From Oceanicola sp. D3 (GTDB lineage: Bacteria > Pseudomonadota > Alphaproteobacteria > Rhodobacterales > Rhodobacteraceae), in NCBI RefSeq assembly GCF_006351965.1, contig NZ_CP040932.1:1798001-1862000 (forward strand): a stretch of DNA of 64,000 nucleotides, given 5' to 3'. Positions 8,744 to 18,357 of the stretch are shown here, piece after piece; positions within the stretch are counted from its first letter, which is position 1, and each line of letters opens with the position of its first letter. The translations under genes were made by a program, and so were the position numbers. The notes under the pieces were generated by a model. It saw nothing but the letters and a program-made list of their open reading frames with translations, made no database searches and was not told the origin of the DNA.

Positions 8744-8763
8744 GCGAGGGGCCAGCCCCTCGC
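8744..8763 (+). terminator. Hairpin after the lytic transglycosylase gene
   Basis: An 8-bp perfect stem GCGAGGGG / CCCCTCGC with a CCAG loop starts 17 bases after the stop and is followed by GCTCCCCGGGAATATTT, with only a weak T-run. It probably ends the upstream transcript. Confidence 0.5.
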
Positions 8764-8851
8764 GCTCCCCGGGAATATTTGACGCAAGAGAATGGAACTT
8801 GCGGAGGCGCGGACCGGGCGGCGCGCATTTTAATCAAATTGTCGAAGATTG

Positions 8852-8877
8852 GGGCCGCTCTCGGGCGAGGGCGGCCC
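8852..8877 (-). terminator. Hairpin after the DUF1127 gene
   Basis: GGGCCGC and GCGGCCC (7 bp) pair around a 12-base loop, directly beyond the stop of the minus-strand DUF1127 gene. On the plus strand it is followed by GTTTGCTTT, so it may work in both directions between the two convergent genes. Confidence 0.45.
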
Positions 8878-8884
8878 GTTTGCT

Positions 8885-9187
8885 TTAGCGCGCCTTGAGG
8901 CGTGGGCGCTCCAGATCGGCTTTGCGGTTGGTCAGGGCGCGGCGGCGGAGGGTGTCATCCGGCGCTTCGGGGTGGGAGAGCGCATAGTTGAGATCATCGC
9001 GGGTGAGGCCGATGTCGCGCAGCGTCCGGTCATCGAGGCGTTCGACCTTGGAGATCCGGGCGCGGCGGGCGCGGATGGCGGCGCGGGTTTCAAAATTGCT
9101 GCGGATGGCGGCCCCGATCCGGGCGAGGAGGGCGCGCAGGTGGGGGAAGCGGGCGGCTTCGGCGGGGTGGTAGGGGATGTGGGCCAT
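8885..9187 (-). CDS. DUF1127 domain protein
   Basis: Small basic protein of 100 residues. Residues about 45-70 (RISKVERLDDRTLRDIGLTR) form the DUF1127/YjiS motif, an arginine-rich helix pair ending in the invariant Asp-Ile-Gly-Leu. In alphaproteobacteria small DUF1127 proteins have been linked to phosphate and carbon metabolism and to RNA binding, but no general activity is established. It is divergent from a LysR regulator gene; the shared region has an inverted repeat, so control by that regulator is likely (inference). Confidence 0.85.
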   Translation of the reverse strand: MAHIPYHPAEAARFPHLRALLARIGAAIRSNFETRAAIRARRARISKVERLDDRTLRDIGLTRDDLNYALSHPEAPDDTLRRRALTNRKADLERPRLKAR

Positions 9188-9207
9188 TGGCTGGTTCCTT
9201 CGGGTGA

Positions 9208-9255
9208 CGTTTCGATTGAGGGAAAGGTGCGCCTTGACGTGAGTTCAATCAAACG
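9208..9255. promoter_or_regulatory. Inverted repeat in the DUF1127/LysR divergent region
   Basis: CGTTTCGATTGA (9208-9219) and TCAATCAAACG (9245-9255) are inverted copies differing by one inserted base, with 25 bases between. The right arm overlaps the spacer of the candidate lysR promoter. LysR-type proteins bind such dyads between divergent genes and repress their own transcription, so this is a candidate operator. Confidence 0.45.
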
Positions 9256-9263
9256 AATAGTAT
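9234..9263 (+). promoter_or_regulatory. Candidate promoter of the LysR gene
   Basis: TTGACG (9234-9239) and TAGTAT (9258-9263) with an 18-base spacer lie 37 bases before the chosen ATG. This is a fair sigma-70 match in a locally AT-rich stretch. Confidence 0.5.
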
Positions 9264-9299
9264 TGACGGTATCATTCAGAAAAATTGAAAGCATATGCC

Positions 9300-10190
9300 A
9301 TGCTTGCGCCGCAGATGATCGACACCGACCTGATCCGCACCTTTTTGGCGATCCACGATACCGGCTCGTTCAGCGCGGCTGCCAAGGCGGTGCTGCGCAC
9401 GCCCTCGGCGGTGTCGATGCAGGTGAAGCGGCTGGAGGAGCAGCTGGGGCGGGTGCTGTTTGAGCGCTTGCCGCGCGAGGTGCGGCTTACCGGCGATGGT
9501 GAGGCGTTCTTGGCTTATGCCGAAGAGATCATGCGGGTGAGCGAAGCAGCGATTGCACGGTTTGCGGGCACGCCGATGGCGGGGGAGGTGCGGCTGGGCG
9601 CGCCCGGGGACATGGGGGCCAATGCGCTGCCGGTGATCCTGAAGCGCTTTGCCACCTCGCATCCGGGCGTGCATGTGCGGGTGACGCTGGACACCTCTGC
9701 GCGGCTGGTCGAGGCGGCGCGGGCGGGCGAGTTGGATGTGACGCTGCATACGGTGTGCGCCGATGAGGGCGGGCCGGGCCGGGTGGTGCATGACGAGGTG
9801 CTGGCCTGGGCCGGAAAGCGCGGCGGGCGGGCGTGGAAGGCCGACCCGGTGCCGTTGGCGCTGGCGCAGGAGGGCTGCATCTGGCGGCGCAAGTCGTTGA
9901 AATCGCTTGGTCGCGTGGGAAAACAGTCGCGTATAGCCTATGTCTCGGAGAGCGGGCAGGCGCTGTTGGCGGCGGTTGAGGCCGACCTTGCGGTGAGCCC
10001 GCTGCCGCTGGGCAATTTCACCCCGGAGCTGGAGCGGCTTGGCCCTGAACAAGGGTTTGAGGAGATCGGGCGCTATCAGCTTCGGATGATCGAGCAGGAG
10101 GAGCCGGGCTGCTGTTCGGCGGCTCTGGCGGAGCATGTGGTGGAGAGCTTTCGCGCCCGCTCGGAGGTGCTGCCGGTTGCGGCGGAGTAG
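9300..10190 (+). CDS. LysR-family transcriptional regulator
   Basis: 296 residues from the ATG at 9300 (MLAPQMIDTDLIRTFL). A TTG five codons upstream (9285) and a second ATG four codons downstream are alternatives. The N-terminal winged helix has the LysR signature GSFSAAAKAVLRTPSAVSMQ (about 18-40), followed by the linker helix and a substrate-binding region starting near residue 85 (AGEVRLGAPGDMG). The effector is unknown. Its closest functional clue is the divergent DUF1127 gene, a common arrangement in Rhodobacteraceae. The effector domain near residues 165-200 appears slightly compact. Confidence 0.88.
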   Translation: MLAPQMIDTDLIRTFLAIHDTGSFSAAAKAVLRTPSAVSMQVKRLEEQLGRVLFERLPREVRLTGDGEAFLAYAEEIMRVSEAAIARFAGTPMAGEVRLGAPGDMGANALPVILKRFATSHPGVHVRVTLDTSARLVEAARAGELDVTLHTVCADEGGPGRVVHDEVLAWAGKRGGRAWKADPVPLALAQEGCIWRRKSLKSLGRVGKQSRIAYVSESGQALLAAVEADLAVSPLPLGNFTPELERLGPEQGFEEIGRYQLRMIEQEEPGCCSAALAEHVVESFRARSEVLPVAAE

Positions 10191-10229
10191 CGCAGGGCGA
10201 AAAGCCGGGAATTTGAAGGGGGTGCAGGT

Positions 10230-10258
10230 TGACCCTCTCCCGGGGCGGGAGTAAGACC
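10230..10258 (+). promoter_or_regulatory. Candidate promoter of the nuo operon
   Basis: TTGACC (10230-10235) and TAAGAC (10253-10258) are spaced by exactly 17 bases. They lie in the gap between the LysR gene and nuoA, about 70 bases before the nuoA start. It is the best sigma-70 match in that gap and would drive the whole 23-kb unit. Confidence 0.55.
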
Positions 10259-10331
10259 GGACACAGCCACGATGCGCGTGCCCCGGGGCCGTCACGGACC
10301 GCCTGTGAGGCACGCGAGAAAGGAGCCGGCT

Positions 10332-11281
<950 letters not shown>

Positions 11282-11300
11282 CCCAGAAAGGGACGACAAG

Positions 11301-11912
11301 ATGAGCGATGCTCTGAACGAACTCGGCCAGCATCTGGAGGCGCGTCGCCCCGATTGCGTGGCGGGCTGGGATGTGGCCTTTGACGAGCTGAACGTGGATG
11401 TGGCGCTGTCGAACCTGACCGGGTTCGTGGAATTCCTGAAGACCGACGCCAACTGCCGCTTCTCGACGCTGGTGGACATCACCGCCGTTGATTACCCCGA
11501 GCGGGACAAGCGGTTTGACGTGGTTTACCACTTCCTCAGCATGTACCAGAACCAGCGCATCCGCCTGCGGGTTGCGGTGCGCGAGGATGAGATGGTGCCC
11601 TCGATCGTGGGCGAGCACCCCAGCGCCAACTGGTTTGAGCGCGAGGTGTTCGACATGTTCGGGATCATGTTCTCGGGCCATCCGGACCTGCGCCGCCTGC
11701 TCACCGATTACGGCTTCCGCGGCCATCCGCTGCGCAAGGACTTCCCGACCACGGGTTACACCGAGGTGCGCTATGACGAGGTGGAGAAGCGGGTTGTCTA
11801 CGAGCCGGTGAAGCTGACGCAGGACTACCGCCAGTTTGACTTCATGTCTCCCTGGGAGGGGGCGGAGTACATTCTGCCCGGCGACGAGAAAACCGAAGAA
11901 GCCAAGGGCTGA
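11301..11912 (+). CDS. nuoC: NADH-quinone oxidoreductase subunit C
   Basis: 30-kDa-type subunit of the hydrophilic arm, 203 residues, separate from NuoD (these are fused in E. coli). The ATG at 11301 follows AAAGGGACGACAAG. The signature [20 protein letters not shown] and the end GHPLRKDFP match the family's C-terminal conserved block. It structures the region holding NuoB and NuoD. A sulfotransferase gene, not nuoD, follows four bases after its stop. Confidence 0.96.
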   Translation: MSDALNELGQHLEARRPDCVAGWDVAFDELNVDVALSNLTGFVEFLKTDANCRFSTLVDITAVDYPERDKRFDVVYHFLSMYQNQRIRLRVAVREDEMVPSIVGEHPSANWFEREVFDMFGIMFSGHPDLRRLLTDYGFRGHPLRKDFPTTGYTEVRYDEVEKRVVYEPVKLTQDYRQFDFMSPWEGAEYILPGDEKTEEAKG

Positions 11913-11915
11913 TTG

Positions 11916-12812
11916 GTGAGCGCGCAGGCGACATTGCTTTATGCCATCGGGGCGCCGAAGACCGGCACAAGCTGGCTGCACGGCTTTCTCGACGCGCATC
12001 CGCAATGTGCCATGCCGGTCGCCAAGGAGCTGCATTACTGGGACACTGTCGAGGGGCTGAAGCCGGATTGGCAAAAGGATCAGGTGGTGGCCCAGATCAC
12101 CCGGCTGCGCGACAGGATTGCCCGCGTCGAGGCTGGCGAGCAGGAGGGGCGGGTGCCGCGGCTGCGCCGGAGGCTCAAGCAGATGGAGCGCTGGCTGACG
12201 GCGCTGGTCATCGGGGAGCGCGACCACCGGACCTATCTGGACCTGCTTTATGAAGGCGCGGGTGAGGCGAAGCTGGTGGCCGATATCACGCCGAGCTACT
12301 GCCTGCTGCCGCAGAAGCGCTTGCGCGAGATGGCGGAGCTTGTGCCTGACACGCGCTTTATCTTCCTCATGCGTGACCCGGTGGAGCGGTATTGGAGCCA
12401 GTGTCGCTTCATGGCTGGCAAGCGTGCCGAGCGGGGCAAAACGGATGACGCGGAGGGTTATGCCCTGCGGTTGCTCGACAAGGCCTTGCGGGGCGAGAAC
12501 ACCGATATTACCCAGCGTGGCGACTATGCCGCCGTGCTGGCCAAGCTGGCAGCATTGCCCCGCGAACGGGTGATGTGCGGCTTTTACGAAGACCTGTTCA
12601 AGCCCGGCTCTGTTCGGGCGCTGTGCGACTTTCTCGGGATCGACCGGGTGAAGGCGGAGACGGGTGAGAAGATTAACGCGGGGCCGGAGCTGGAGCTGGA
12701 TGACAGCCGCCGCGCCGCCCTGCAACGGTTGCTGGCCCCGCAATATGCTGCGGTGGCCGATGAGATGGGGGCGCTGCCCGAAGCGTGGCAGCGCAACATG
12801 GAAAGGGTCTGA
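11916..12812 (+). CDS. PAPS-dependent sulfotransferase family protein inside the nuo operon
   Basis: 298 residues from the GTG at 11916 (a TTG one codon earlier is an alternative). [18 protein letters not shown] near the N-terminus is the P-loop-like 5'-phosphosulfate-binding motif of sulfotransferases, and [16 protein letters not shown] (about 147-162) is the 3'-phosphate-binding motif. FYEDLF and LCDFLGI in the last third are also family-typical. A long basic helical insert lies at about 55-100. It would transfer sulfate from PAPS to an unknown acceptor; glycan, lipid or protein are all possible. It is wedged between nuoC and nuoD with three- and four-base gaps, so it must be co-transcribed. 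Its codon and base composition look like its neighbours, which argues against recent arrival. A link to complex I is not established. Confidence 0.85.
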   Translation: MSAQATLLYAIGAPKTGTSWLHGFLDAHPQCAMPVAKELHYWDTVEGLKPDWQKDQVVAQITRLRDRIARVEAGEQEGRVPRLRRRLKQMERWLTALVIGERDHRTYLDLLYEGAGEAKLVADITPSYCLLPQKRLREMAELVPDTRFIFLMRDPVERYWSQCRFMAGKRAERGKTDDAEGYALRLLDKALRGENTDITQRGDYAAVLAKLAALPRERVMCGFYEDLFKPGSVRALCDFLGIDRVKAETGEKINAGPELELDDSRRAALQRLLAPQYAAVADEMGALPEAWQRNMERV

Positions 12813-12816
12813 GACC

Positions 12817-14034
12817 ATGGATGGCAAAGGCTTTGAGGACGCGCTGACAGGCGAGCAGCAGATCCGCAACTTCAACATCAACTTCGGCCCGCAACACCCT
12901 GCGGCGCACGGGGTTTTGCGGCTTGTGCTGGAGCTGGACGGCGAGATTGTGGAGCGGTGTGACCCGCATATCGGGCTGCTTCATCGCGGCACCGAGAAGC
13001 TGATGGAAAGCCGCACCTACCTGCAGAACCTGCCCTATCTTGACCGGCTCGACTACGTGGCCCCGATGAATCAGGAGCACGCTTGGTGCCTCGCCATCGA
13101 GAAGCTGACGGGCACGCCTGTGCCGCGCCGCGCCAGCCTGATCCGGGTGCTGTTTTCCGAGATTGGCCGGGTGCTGAACCACCTGCTCAACGTGACCACG
13201 CAGGCGATGGACGTGGGCGCGCTGACCCCGCCGCTCTGGGGCTTCGAGGAGCGCGAAGACCTGATGATCTTCTACGAGCGGGCCTGCGGTGCGCGGCTGC
13301 ACGCGGCCTATTTCCGGCCCGGCGGTGTGCATCAGGATCTGCCGCCCGAGTTGCTCGACGATATCGAGGCGTGGGCGAAGAAATTCCCCAACCGGCTGGA
13401 CGATATTGATGGGCTGCTCACCGAGAACCGCATTTTCAAGCAGCGCAACGCCGATATCGGTGTGGTCAGCCAGCAGGAAGTGCTGGATTGGGGCTACAGC
13501 GGTGTGATGGTGCGAGGCTCGGGCATGGCCTGGGATCTGCGCCGCGCTCAGCCCTATGAGTGCTACGACGAGTTCAAGTTCGAGATTCCGATCGGCAAGA
13601 ACGGTGACTGCTACGACCGTTACCTCGTTCGGATGGAGGAGATGCGGCAATCGACCAGCATCATCCTGCAGGCCATCGAAAAGCTGCGCGCGCCGGAAGG
13701 GCAGGGCGATGTGCTTTCGCGCGGCAAGATCACCCCGCCGAAGCGCGGCGAGATGAAACAGTCGATGGAAGCGCTGATCCACCACTTCAAACTCTACACC
13801 GAGGGCTTCCACGTGCCCGAGGGCGAGGTGTATTGCGCGGTTGAAGCGCCGAAGGGGGAGTTTGGCGTTTATCTCAAGGCCGATGGCACCAACAAACCCT
13901 ACCGTGCCAAGCTGCGCGCACCGGGCTACCTGCACCTTCAGTCGATGGACCACATCTCGAAGGGCCATCAGCTGGCCGACATTGCCGCCATCATCGGCAC
14001 GATGGATATCGTGTTCGGCGAGGTGGACCGCTGA
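12817..14034 (+). CDS. nuoD: NADH-quinone oxidoreductase subunit D
   Basis: 49-kDa-type subunit, 405 residues, forming the quinone-binding cavity with NuoB. It is homologous to the large subunit of NiFe hydrogenases without the metal ligands. The ATG at 12817 gives [10 protein letters not shown]; the core starts [19 protein letters not shown] with the conserved His in the quinone pocket. [23 protein letters not shown]-like [14 protein letters not shown] and the C-terminal IVFGEVDR are diagnostic. The start lies four bases after the sulfotransferase stop. Confidence 0.97.
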   Translation: MDGKGFEDALTGEQQIRNFNINFGPQHPAAHGVLRLVLELDGEIVERCDPHIGLLHRGTEKLMESRTYLQNLPYLDRLDYVAPMNQEHAWCLAIEKLTGTPVPRRASLIRVLFSEIGRVLNHLLNVTTQAMDVGALTPPLWGFEEREDLMIFYERACGARLHAAYFRPGGVHQDLPPELLDDIEAWAKKFPNRLDDIDGLLTENRIFKQRNADIGVVSQQEVLDWGYSGVMVRGSGMAWDLRRAQPYECYDEFKFEIPIGKNGDCYDRYLVRMEEMRQSTSIILQAIEKLRAPEGQGDVLSRGKITPPKRGEMKQSMEALIHHFKLYTEGFHVPEGEVYCAVEAPKGEFGVYLKADGTNKPYRAKLRAPGYLHLQSMDHISKGHQLADIAAIIGTMDIVFGEVDR

Positions 14035-14038
14035 GCCG

Positions 14039-14248
14039 ATGACGCCCGCGCTCGTTTCTCTCCTGATGCTGATTGCATCGCTGTCGGTCACGATCTTCGT
14101 GGCGCGGCGCGTGCCATCGGCGCTGGCGGCCTATCCGCTGGCTATCGTTGCGGGCGGGGCGACTTTTGTTGCGCTGTTCCTGCTTTTCACCTTCACGCTG
14201 TCGTTCGCGATTCTGAACGGTATGCCGACATTCCCGATCACGGAGTAA
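14039..14248 (+). CDS. Small two-helix membrane protein between nuoD and nuoE
   Basis: 69 residues starting at the ATG at 14039, four bases after nuoD, and ending three bases before nuoE. Two hydrophobic stretches (about residues 4-22 and 31-58) are joined by a short basic loop (ARRVPSALAAYP). There is no recognisable domain and no signal peptide cleavage motif. Paracoccus and Rhodobacter nuo operons carry unidentified frames at comparable positions. A structural or assembly role in the membrane arm is a guess. Confidence 0.65.
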   Translation: MTPALVSLLMLIASLSVTIFVARRVPSALAAYPLAIVAGGATFVALFLLFTFTLSFAILNGMPTFPITE

Positions 14249-14251
14249 GCC

Positions 14252-15673
14252 ATGCTTCGCCGCCTCTACCACGACCAGCCCGAGAGCTTTGCCTTTACCG
14301 AGGCCAACCAGAAGTGGGCGGAAGGTCAGATCACCAAGTATCCCGAGGGGCGGCAAGCCAGCGCCGTGATCCCGCTGCTTTGGCGTGCGCAGGAGCAGGA
14401 AGGCTGGGTGACGCGGCCCGCCATTGAGCACATCGCCAAGATGCTGGGTATGGCCGATATCCGGGTGATGGAGGTGGCCAGCTTTTACTTCATGTTCCAG
14501 CTGCAACCTGTTGGCAGCGTTGCACATATTCAGGTGTGTGGCACAACGAGCTGCATGATCTGCGGCGCTGAAGACCTGATGGCCGTGTGCAAGGAAAAGA
14601 TTGCCGCAAACCCGCATGAGATTTCGGAAGACGGCAAGCTGAGCTGGGAAGAGGTGGAATGCCTCGGCTCTTGTGCCAATGCGCCGATGGCGCAGATCGG
14701 CAAGGATTATTACGAGGATCTCACCGCCGAGCGGTTTGGCGAGATCATCGAAGAGCTGCGCGCAGGCAAGGTGCCGGTGCCGGGGCCGCAGAATGGCCGC
14801 TATGCCGCCGAACCGCTGAGCGGGCTGACCAGCCTGACCGAGCATGAGAGCGGCAAGACGAAATACAACGCCAGTGTGCAACTGGCGACCGATATTGGCG
14901 ATACGGTAAAGCGGATCGACGGCACCGAAGTGCCGCTGCTGACGCCTTGGGCGGGCAAGAACGCCACGCCCACCAGCCGCGCCCGGGCCGAGGCCGCGGG
15001 ATGGGAAAACACCGAGGTGAAAGGGTCGCCCGCGAAGCAGGAGGCGGCTGCCGAGGCTGCGGAGGCCGACCATCAGAAGGTGGATGGCGCAGGCGATGCC
15101 GAGCGCGCCGCGGATGCGGGCAAAAGCTCTGACGATGCGAAAGGGCAGGCGACGGCACCTGCCGGTGCGAGCGGCGCAGACGCAAGCTCGACTGACGGTG
15201 ACAAGGCCTCCGATGTCGATGCCGCAAAGCCCGGACCCAAGGCGGGCGCCGAGGCCGATACGGCGGGCAGCACCACGGAGCAGCCCACCGAAGACGGCAC
15301 GGAAGCCGCGAAGGATGGAGCTGCGGGCAAGGGCCCCGAGGTTGAGGAAGACAAGGGCGGCGACGGTGCGCAGCAGCCAACTGTTGGCGAGAAGCCGGGC
15401 ACGCTCGCCTCGCCGCGCGGCGGCAAGCCCGACAACCTCAAGGCCATCAAAGGAGTGGGGCCGAAGCTGGAAAAACTGCTGCACTCCATGGGCTTTTACC
15501 ATTTCGACCAGATTTCGCGCTGGAGCGAGGCCGAGGTCGACTGGGTTGACGACAATCTGGAAGGTTTCCGGGGCCGCGTGCGCCGCGACGATTGGGTTGG
15601 CCAGGCCAAGACGCTGGCCACCGGGGGCGAGACCGAGTTTTCGGGCCGGGTGAAGAAGGGCGACGTCTACTGA
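14252..15673 (+). CDS. nuoE: NADH-quinone oxidoreductase subunit E with long C-terminal extension
   Basis: The first about 175 of 473 residues are the NuoE thioredoxin-like domain carrying [2Fe-2S] cluster N1a. The ligands are Cys96 and Cys101 (VCGTTSC) and Cys137 and Cys141 (CLGSC). After a conserved-looking segment to about residue 245, a low-complexity Ala/Glu/Gly/Asp linker runs to about 385. The last about 85 residues ([19 protein letters not shown] onward) resemble a helix-hairpin-helix domain, IKGVGPK being the hairpin. NuoE is normally about 160-240 residues. The frame is continuous with uniform codon use, so the fusion looks genuine; similar C-terminal modules occur in other alphaproteobacterial proteins. 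Confidence 0.93.
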   Translation: MLRRLYHDQPESFAFTEANQKWAEGQITKYPEGRQASAVIPLLWRAQEQEGWVTRPAIEHIAKMLGMADIRVMEVASFYFMFQLQPVGSVAHIQVCGTTSCMICGAEDLMAVCKEKIAANPHEISEDGKLSWEEVECLGSCANAPMAQIGKDYYEDLTAERFGEIIEELRAGKVPVPGPQNGRYAAEPLSGLTSLTEHESGKTKYNASVQLATDIGDTVKRIDGTEVPLLTPWAGKNATPTSRARAEAAGWENTEVKGSPAKQEAAAEAAEADHQKVDGAGDAERAADAGKSSDDAKGQATAPAGASGADASSTDGDKASDVDAAKPGPKAGAEADTAGSTTEQPTEDGTEAAKDGAAGKGPEVEEDKGGDGAQQPTVGEKPGTLASPRGGKPDNLKAIKGVGPKLEKLLHSMGFYHFDQISRWSEAEVDWVDDNLEGFRGRVRRDDWVGQAKTLATGGETEFSGRVKKGDVY

Positions 15674-15683
15674 GGCGGCGCGC

Positions 15684-15896
15684 GTGAGCCCGGAGGAAGA
15701 GAAGGCCTTTGCCCGTACCGGCCGCCGGATTGCGCTGCTCATCGCAGCCGCCGGGGTGCTGGCGATACTGGCCCCGTGGCTGGTGGTGAAACTTGGGCTG
15801 GCAGCGCGGTTTGAGCTGCTGATCTACCTCGTGGCCATGGCCTGCTTCGTCTTTGCCATGGTCAACCTTGCCGCAATGTGGCGGCGCCGAAAGTAA
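15684..15896 (+). CDS. DUF5337-like small membrane protein
   Basis: 70 residues from the GTG at 15684, ten bases after nuoE. A charged N-terminus (MSPEEEKAFARTGRR) is followed by two hydrophobic helices (about 16-34 and 43-64) and a basic end WRRRK. It resembles DUF5337 proteins encoded in the nuo operons of Rhodobacteraceae. The function is unknown. The 126 bases that follow, before nuoF, hold no further gene that I can support. Confidence 0.7.
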   Translation: MSPEEEKAFARTGRRIALLIAAAGVLAILAPWLVVKLGLAARFELLIYLVAMACFVFAMVNLAAMWRRRK

Positions 15897-16022
15897 GACC
15901 GGCCCCGGGGGCGCGACGCCACGGGGCAGGGAAATGTCAATCTGTCGGTGCCAGAACCCTCTGGCATTGGCGCGGGGGTTCAGCTATCTCCCGAATTGCG
16001 AAGCCGAATTTGGAGCCAGCCC

Positions 16023-17309
16023 ATGTTGCAGGACAGCGACCGCATTTTTACCAACATCTACGGGATGCATGAGCGCACCTTGAAGGGCGCGCAGGCGCGT
16101 GGGCATTGGGACAATACGGCTGACCTGATCAAGAGGGGCCGCGACTGGATCATCGACGAGATGAAGGCCAGTGGCCTGCGGGGCCGGGGCGGCGCGGGCT
16201 TTCCGACCGGGTTGAAGTGGAGCTTCATGCCCAAGGAAAGCGACGGGCGGCCTGCCTACCTCGTTGTGAACGCAGACGAATCGGAGCCGGGCACCTGCAA
16301 GGACCGCGAGATCATGCGCCACGATCCGCATACGCTGATCGAGGGCTGCCTGATTGCCAGCTTCGCGATGAACGCGCACACCTGCTACATTTACATTCGC
16401 GGTGAATACATCCGCGAGCGCGAGGCGCTTCAGGCCGCGATCGACGAGGCCTATGACGCCGGGCTGGTGGGCAAGAACGCCTCTGGCTCTGGCTGGGATT
16501 TCGACATTTTCCTCGCCCATGGGGCCGGGGCCTACATTTGCGGCGAAGAAACCGCGCTGCTGGAGAGCCTTGAGGGCAAGAAGGGCATGCCGCGGATGAA
16601 GCCGCCGTTCCCTGCCGGGGCCGGCCTTTATGGCTGCCCGACCACGGTGAACAATGTGGAATCGATTGCCGTGGTGCCGACGATCCTGCGGCGGGGCGGG
16701 GCGTGGTTTGCCGGGTTTGGACGTCAGAACAATGCCGGGACCAAGCTGTTTGCGGTTTCGGGCCATGTGAACAACCCCTGCGTGGTGGAAGAGGCGATGA
16801 GCATCAGCTTCGAAGAGTTGATCGAGAAGCATTGCGGCGGCATTCGCGGCGGGTGGGACAACCTGCTGGCGGTGATCCCCGGCGGCTCTTCCGTGCCCTG
16901 CGTGCGCGGCGAGAACATGAAGGACGCCATCATGGACTTCGATTACCTGCGCGGCGAGCTGGGCTCTGGCCTTGGCACGGCGGCGGTGATCGTGATGGAC
17001 AAGAGCACCGATATCATCAAGGCGATCTGGCGCTTGAGCAAGTTTTACAAGCACGAGTCCTGCGGCCAGTGCACCCCCTGCCGTGAAGGCACGGGCTGGA
17101 TGATGCGCGTGATGGACCGTCTGGTCAAAGGCGAGGCCAGCGTGGAAGAGATCGACATGCTCTTTGACGTGACCAAGCAGGTTGAAGGCCACACGATATG
17201 TGCCCTCGGCGATGCGGCGGCCTGGCCGATTCAGGGGCTTATCAAGAACTTCCGCGATGTGATCGAAGATCGGATTGCCAGCAAGCGCGGCGCGATTGCC
17301 GCTGAATGA
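16023..17309 (+). CDS. nuoF: NADH-quinone oxidoreductase subunit F (NADH/FMN subunit)
   Basis: 51-kDa-type subunit of 428 residues that oxidises NADH through FMN and passes electrons to [4Fe-4S] cluster N3. The ATG at 16023 gives [30 protein letters not shown] is the glycine-rich NADH/FMN motif and [16 protein letters not shown] the FMN site. [13 protein letters not shown] supplies Cys347, Cys350 and Cys353, and [15 protein letters not shown] supplies the fourth ligand Cys393. Its stop overlaps the start of the next small gene. Confidence 0.97.
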   Translation: MLQDSDRIFTNIYGMHERTLKGAQARGHWDNTADLIKRGRDWIIDEMKASGLRGRGGAGFPTGLKWSFMPKESDGRPAYLVVNADESEPGTCKDREIMRHDPHTLIEGCLIASFAMNAHTCYIYIRGEYIREREALQAAIDEAYDAGLVGKNASGSGWDFDIFLAHGAGAYICGEETALLESLEGKKGMPRMKPPFPAGAGLYGCPTTVNNVESIAVVPTILRRGGAWFAGFGRQNNAGTKLFAVSGHVNNPCVVEEAMSISFEELIEKHCGGIRGGWDNLLAVIPGGSSVPCVRGENMKDAIMDFDYLRGELGSGLGTAAVIVMDKSTDIIKAIWRLSKFYKHESCGQCTPCREGTGWMMRVMDRLVKGEASVEEIDMLFDVTKQVEGHTICALGDAAAWPIQGLIKNFRDVIEDRIASKRGAIAAE

Positions 17310-17599
17310 CCAGCGGCCTCGTTCTTGTGGTTCAGGGCATCAGCGTACTCTCGATGCTGATCCTGTCGGGGGCGATTGCACTGATTGCGCTTCGCTCGGG
17401 GCGTGCTGTGGGGGAGGCTGTGGCTTACGGCCTCGGCTTCCTGTTTTTGGCGTGGGGCGCACCCTACATCCTGCGGGCCTTGAGTGGCTCCCTCGGTCTG
17501 CCGCACGAGCTCATCTTCTTGGCCTACCCGATCTGCTCGCTTCTGGGCGCGCTTCTGGTGCTGAGCCTCGCGCTGCGGCGCTGGCCGCGCCCGCAATAG
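17306..17599 (+). CDS. Small three-helix membrane protein between nuoF and nuoG
   Basis: 97 residues; the ATG overlaps the nuoF stop (ATGA), implying translational coupling. Hydrophobic segments lie at about 5-27, 37-55 and 68-90, separated by short polar turns, and the C-terminus is RRWPRPQ. There is no recognisable family. It is one of the accessory frames of the nuo operon. Confidence 0.65.
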   Translation: MTSGLVLVVQGISVLSMLILSGAIALIALRSGRAVGEAVAYGLGFLFLAWGAPYILRALSGSLGLPHELIFLAYPICSLLGALLVLSLALRRWPRPQ

Positions 17600-17755
17600 C
17601 GGTTTTTCGCCAAACTCCAACAGAATCAAGGGTATGTGAGGCTCTGTCAGCGGATGACAGGGGCCTTGTTATTGCATAGCCACTGCTCTGGCCCCATCTG
17701 GTTCATCGAAGCCGAGGCGCAAATGCGCTCGAAACGGACAGAGAAGGTGAATGTA

Positions 17756-18172
17756 ATGAGACATGCAGGCAAGTTACTGGGCGGCGCGGTTATTGCGGTG
17801 ATGGTGGCGCTGGGATTTTCCGGCGCGGCGGCGGCAAAATCGCTGGCGGACAGCAAGGCGGTGAACGGCGGGCTGATCTCGGTGGGCATCGCATTGGAGA
17901 TTTCGGAGAAATGCCCGGATATCTCTGCCCGCACGCTCCGGGGCTATAGCTTTTTGAATTCTCTTAAAAAGCAGGCGCGGGCCGAAGGGTTCAGCGATGA
18001 TGAGATCGACGCCTATGTGGATGACAAGGCGCAGAAGGAGCGGCTTGTCGGCAAGGCGCGCGACTACATGCGTTCCAAGGGGGTTGATGGCAGCACGGCG
18101 AGCTATTGCAAGCTGGGCCGCGAAGAGATTGCCGCAAAGACCCAGGCCGGGAACCTGATGCGGGCGCGATAA
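17756..18172 (+). CDS. DUF5333-like exported protein
   Basis: 138 residues from the ATG at 17756. Residues 1-27 (MRHAGKLLGGAVIAVMVALG, ending AAAA) form a signal peptide. The mature part is helical and charged, with two cysteines (SEKCPDIS and SYCKLG) that could form a disulfide. It resembles DUF5333 proteins found beside nuo genes in Rhodobacteraceae; no function is known. The 156-base gap before it contains no other gene and may hold an internal promoter. Confidence 0.7.
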   Translation: MRHAGKLLGGAVIAVMVALGFSGAAAAKSLADSKAVNGGLISVGIALEISEKCPDISARTLRGYSFLNSLKKQARAEGFSDDEIDAYVDDKAQKERLVGKARDYMRSKGVDGSTASYCKLGREEIAAKTQAGNLMRAR

Positions 18173-18232
18173 AGCGCATTTGCGCTGCGCCGCGGCGATG
18201 CGGATAAGGCGTGGCGAGTGTTAAGGATTTTT

Positions 18233-18263
18233 CGGGGGCGTGAGGGTTGAAACTCACCCCCCG
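18233..18263 (+). other. Stable hairpin upstream of nuoG
   Basis: CGGGGGCGTGAG (18233-18244) pairs with CTCACCCCCCG (18253-18263), 11 bp with one bulged C, around an eight-base loop. It lies in the 185-base gap between the DUF5333 gene and nuoG. There is no following T-run, so a processing, pausing or stability element is more likely than a full terminator. The rest of the gap holds no gene. Confidence 0.4.
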
Positions 18264-18357
18264 AGACGCCTACAAGAGCGCAGCATCACCCGGATGCGGC
18301 GCGGCGGGGCAGGGGCCCATGGCAGGTGCCGGTTCGGGGCAGCCAAGAGGGCCCCGC

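Noticed and set aside
14252-15673. NuoE tail as a frameshifted fusion with a neighbouring gene
   Set aside because: The frame is continuous, with a recognisable C-terminal module and uniform codon use to its stop.
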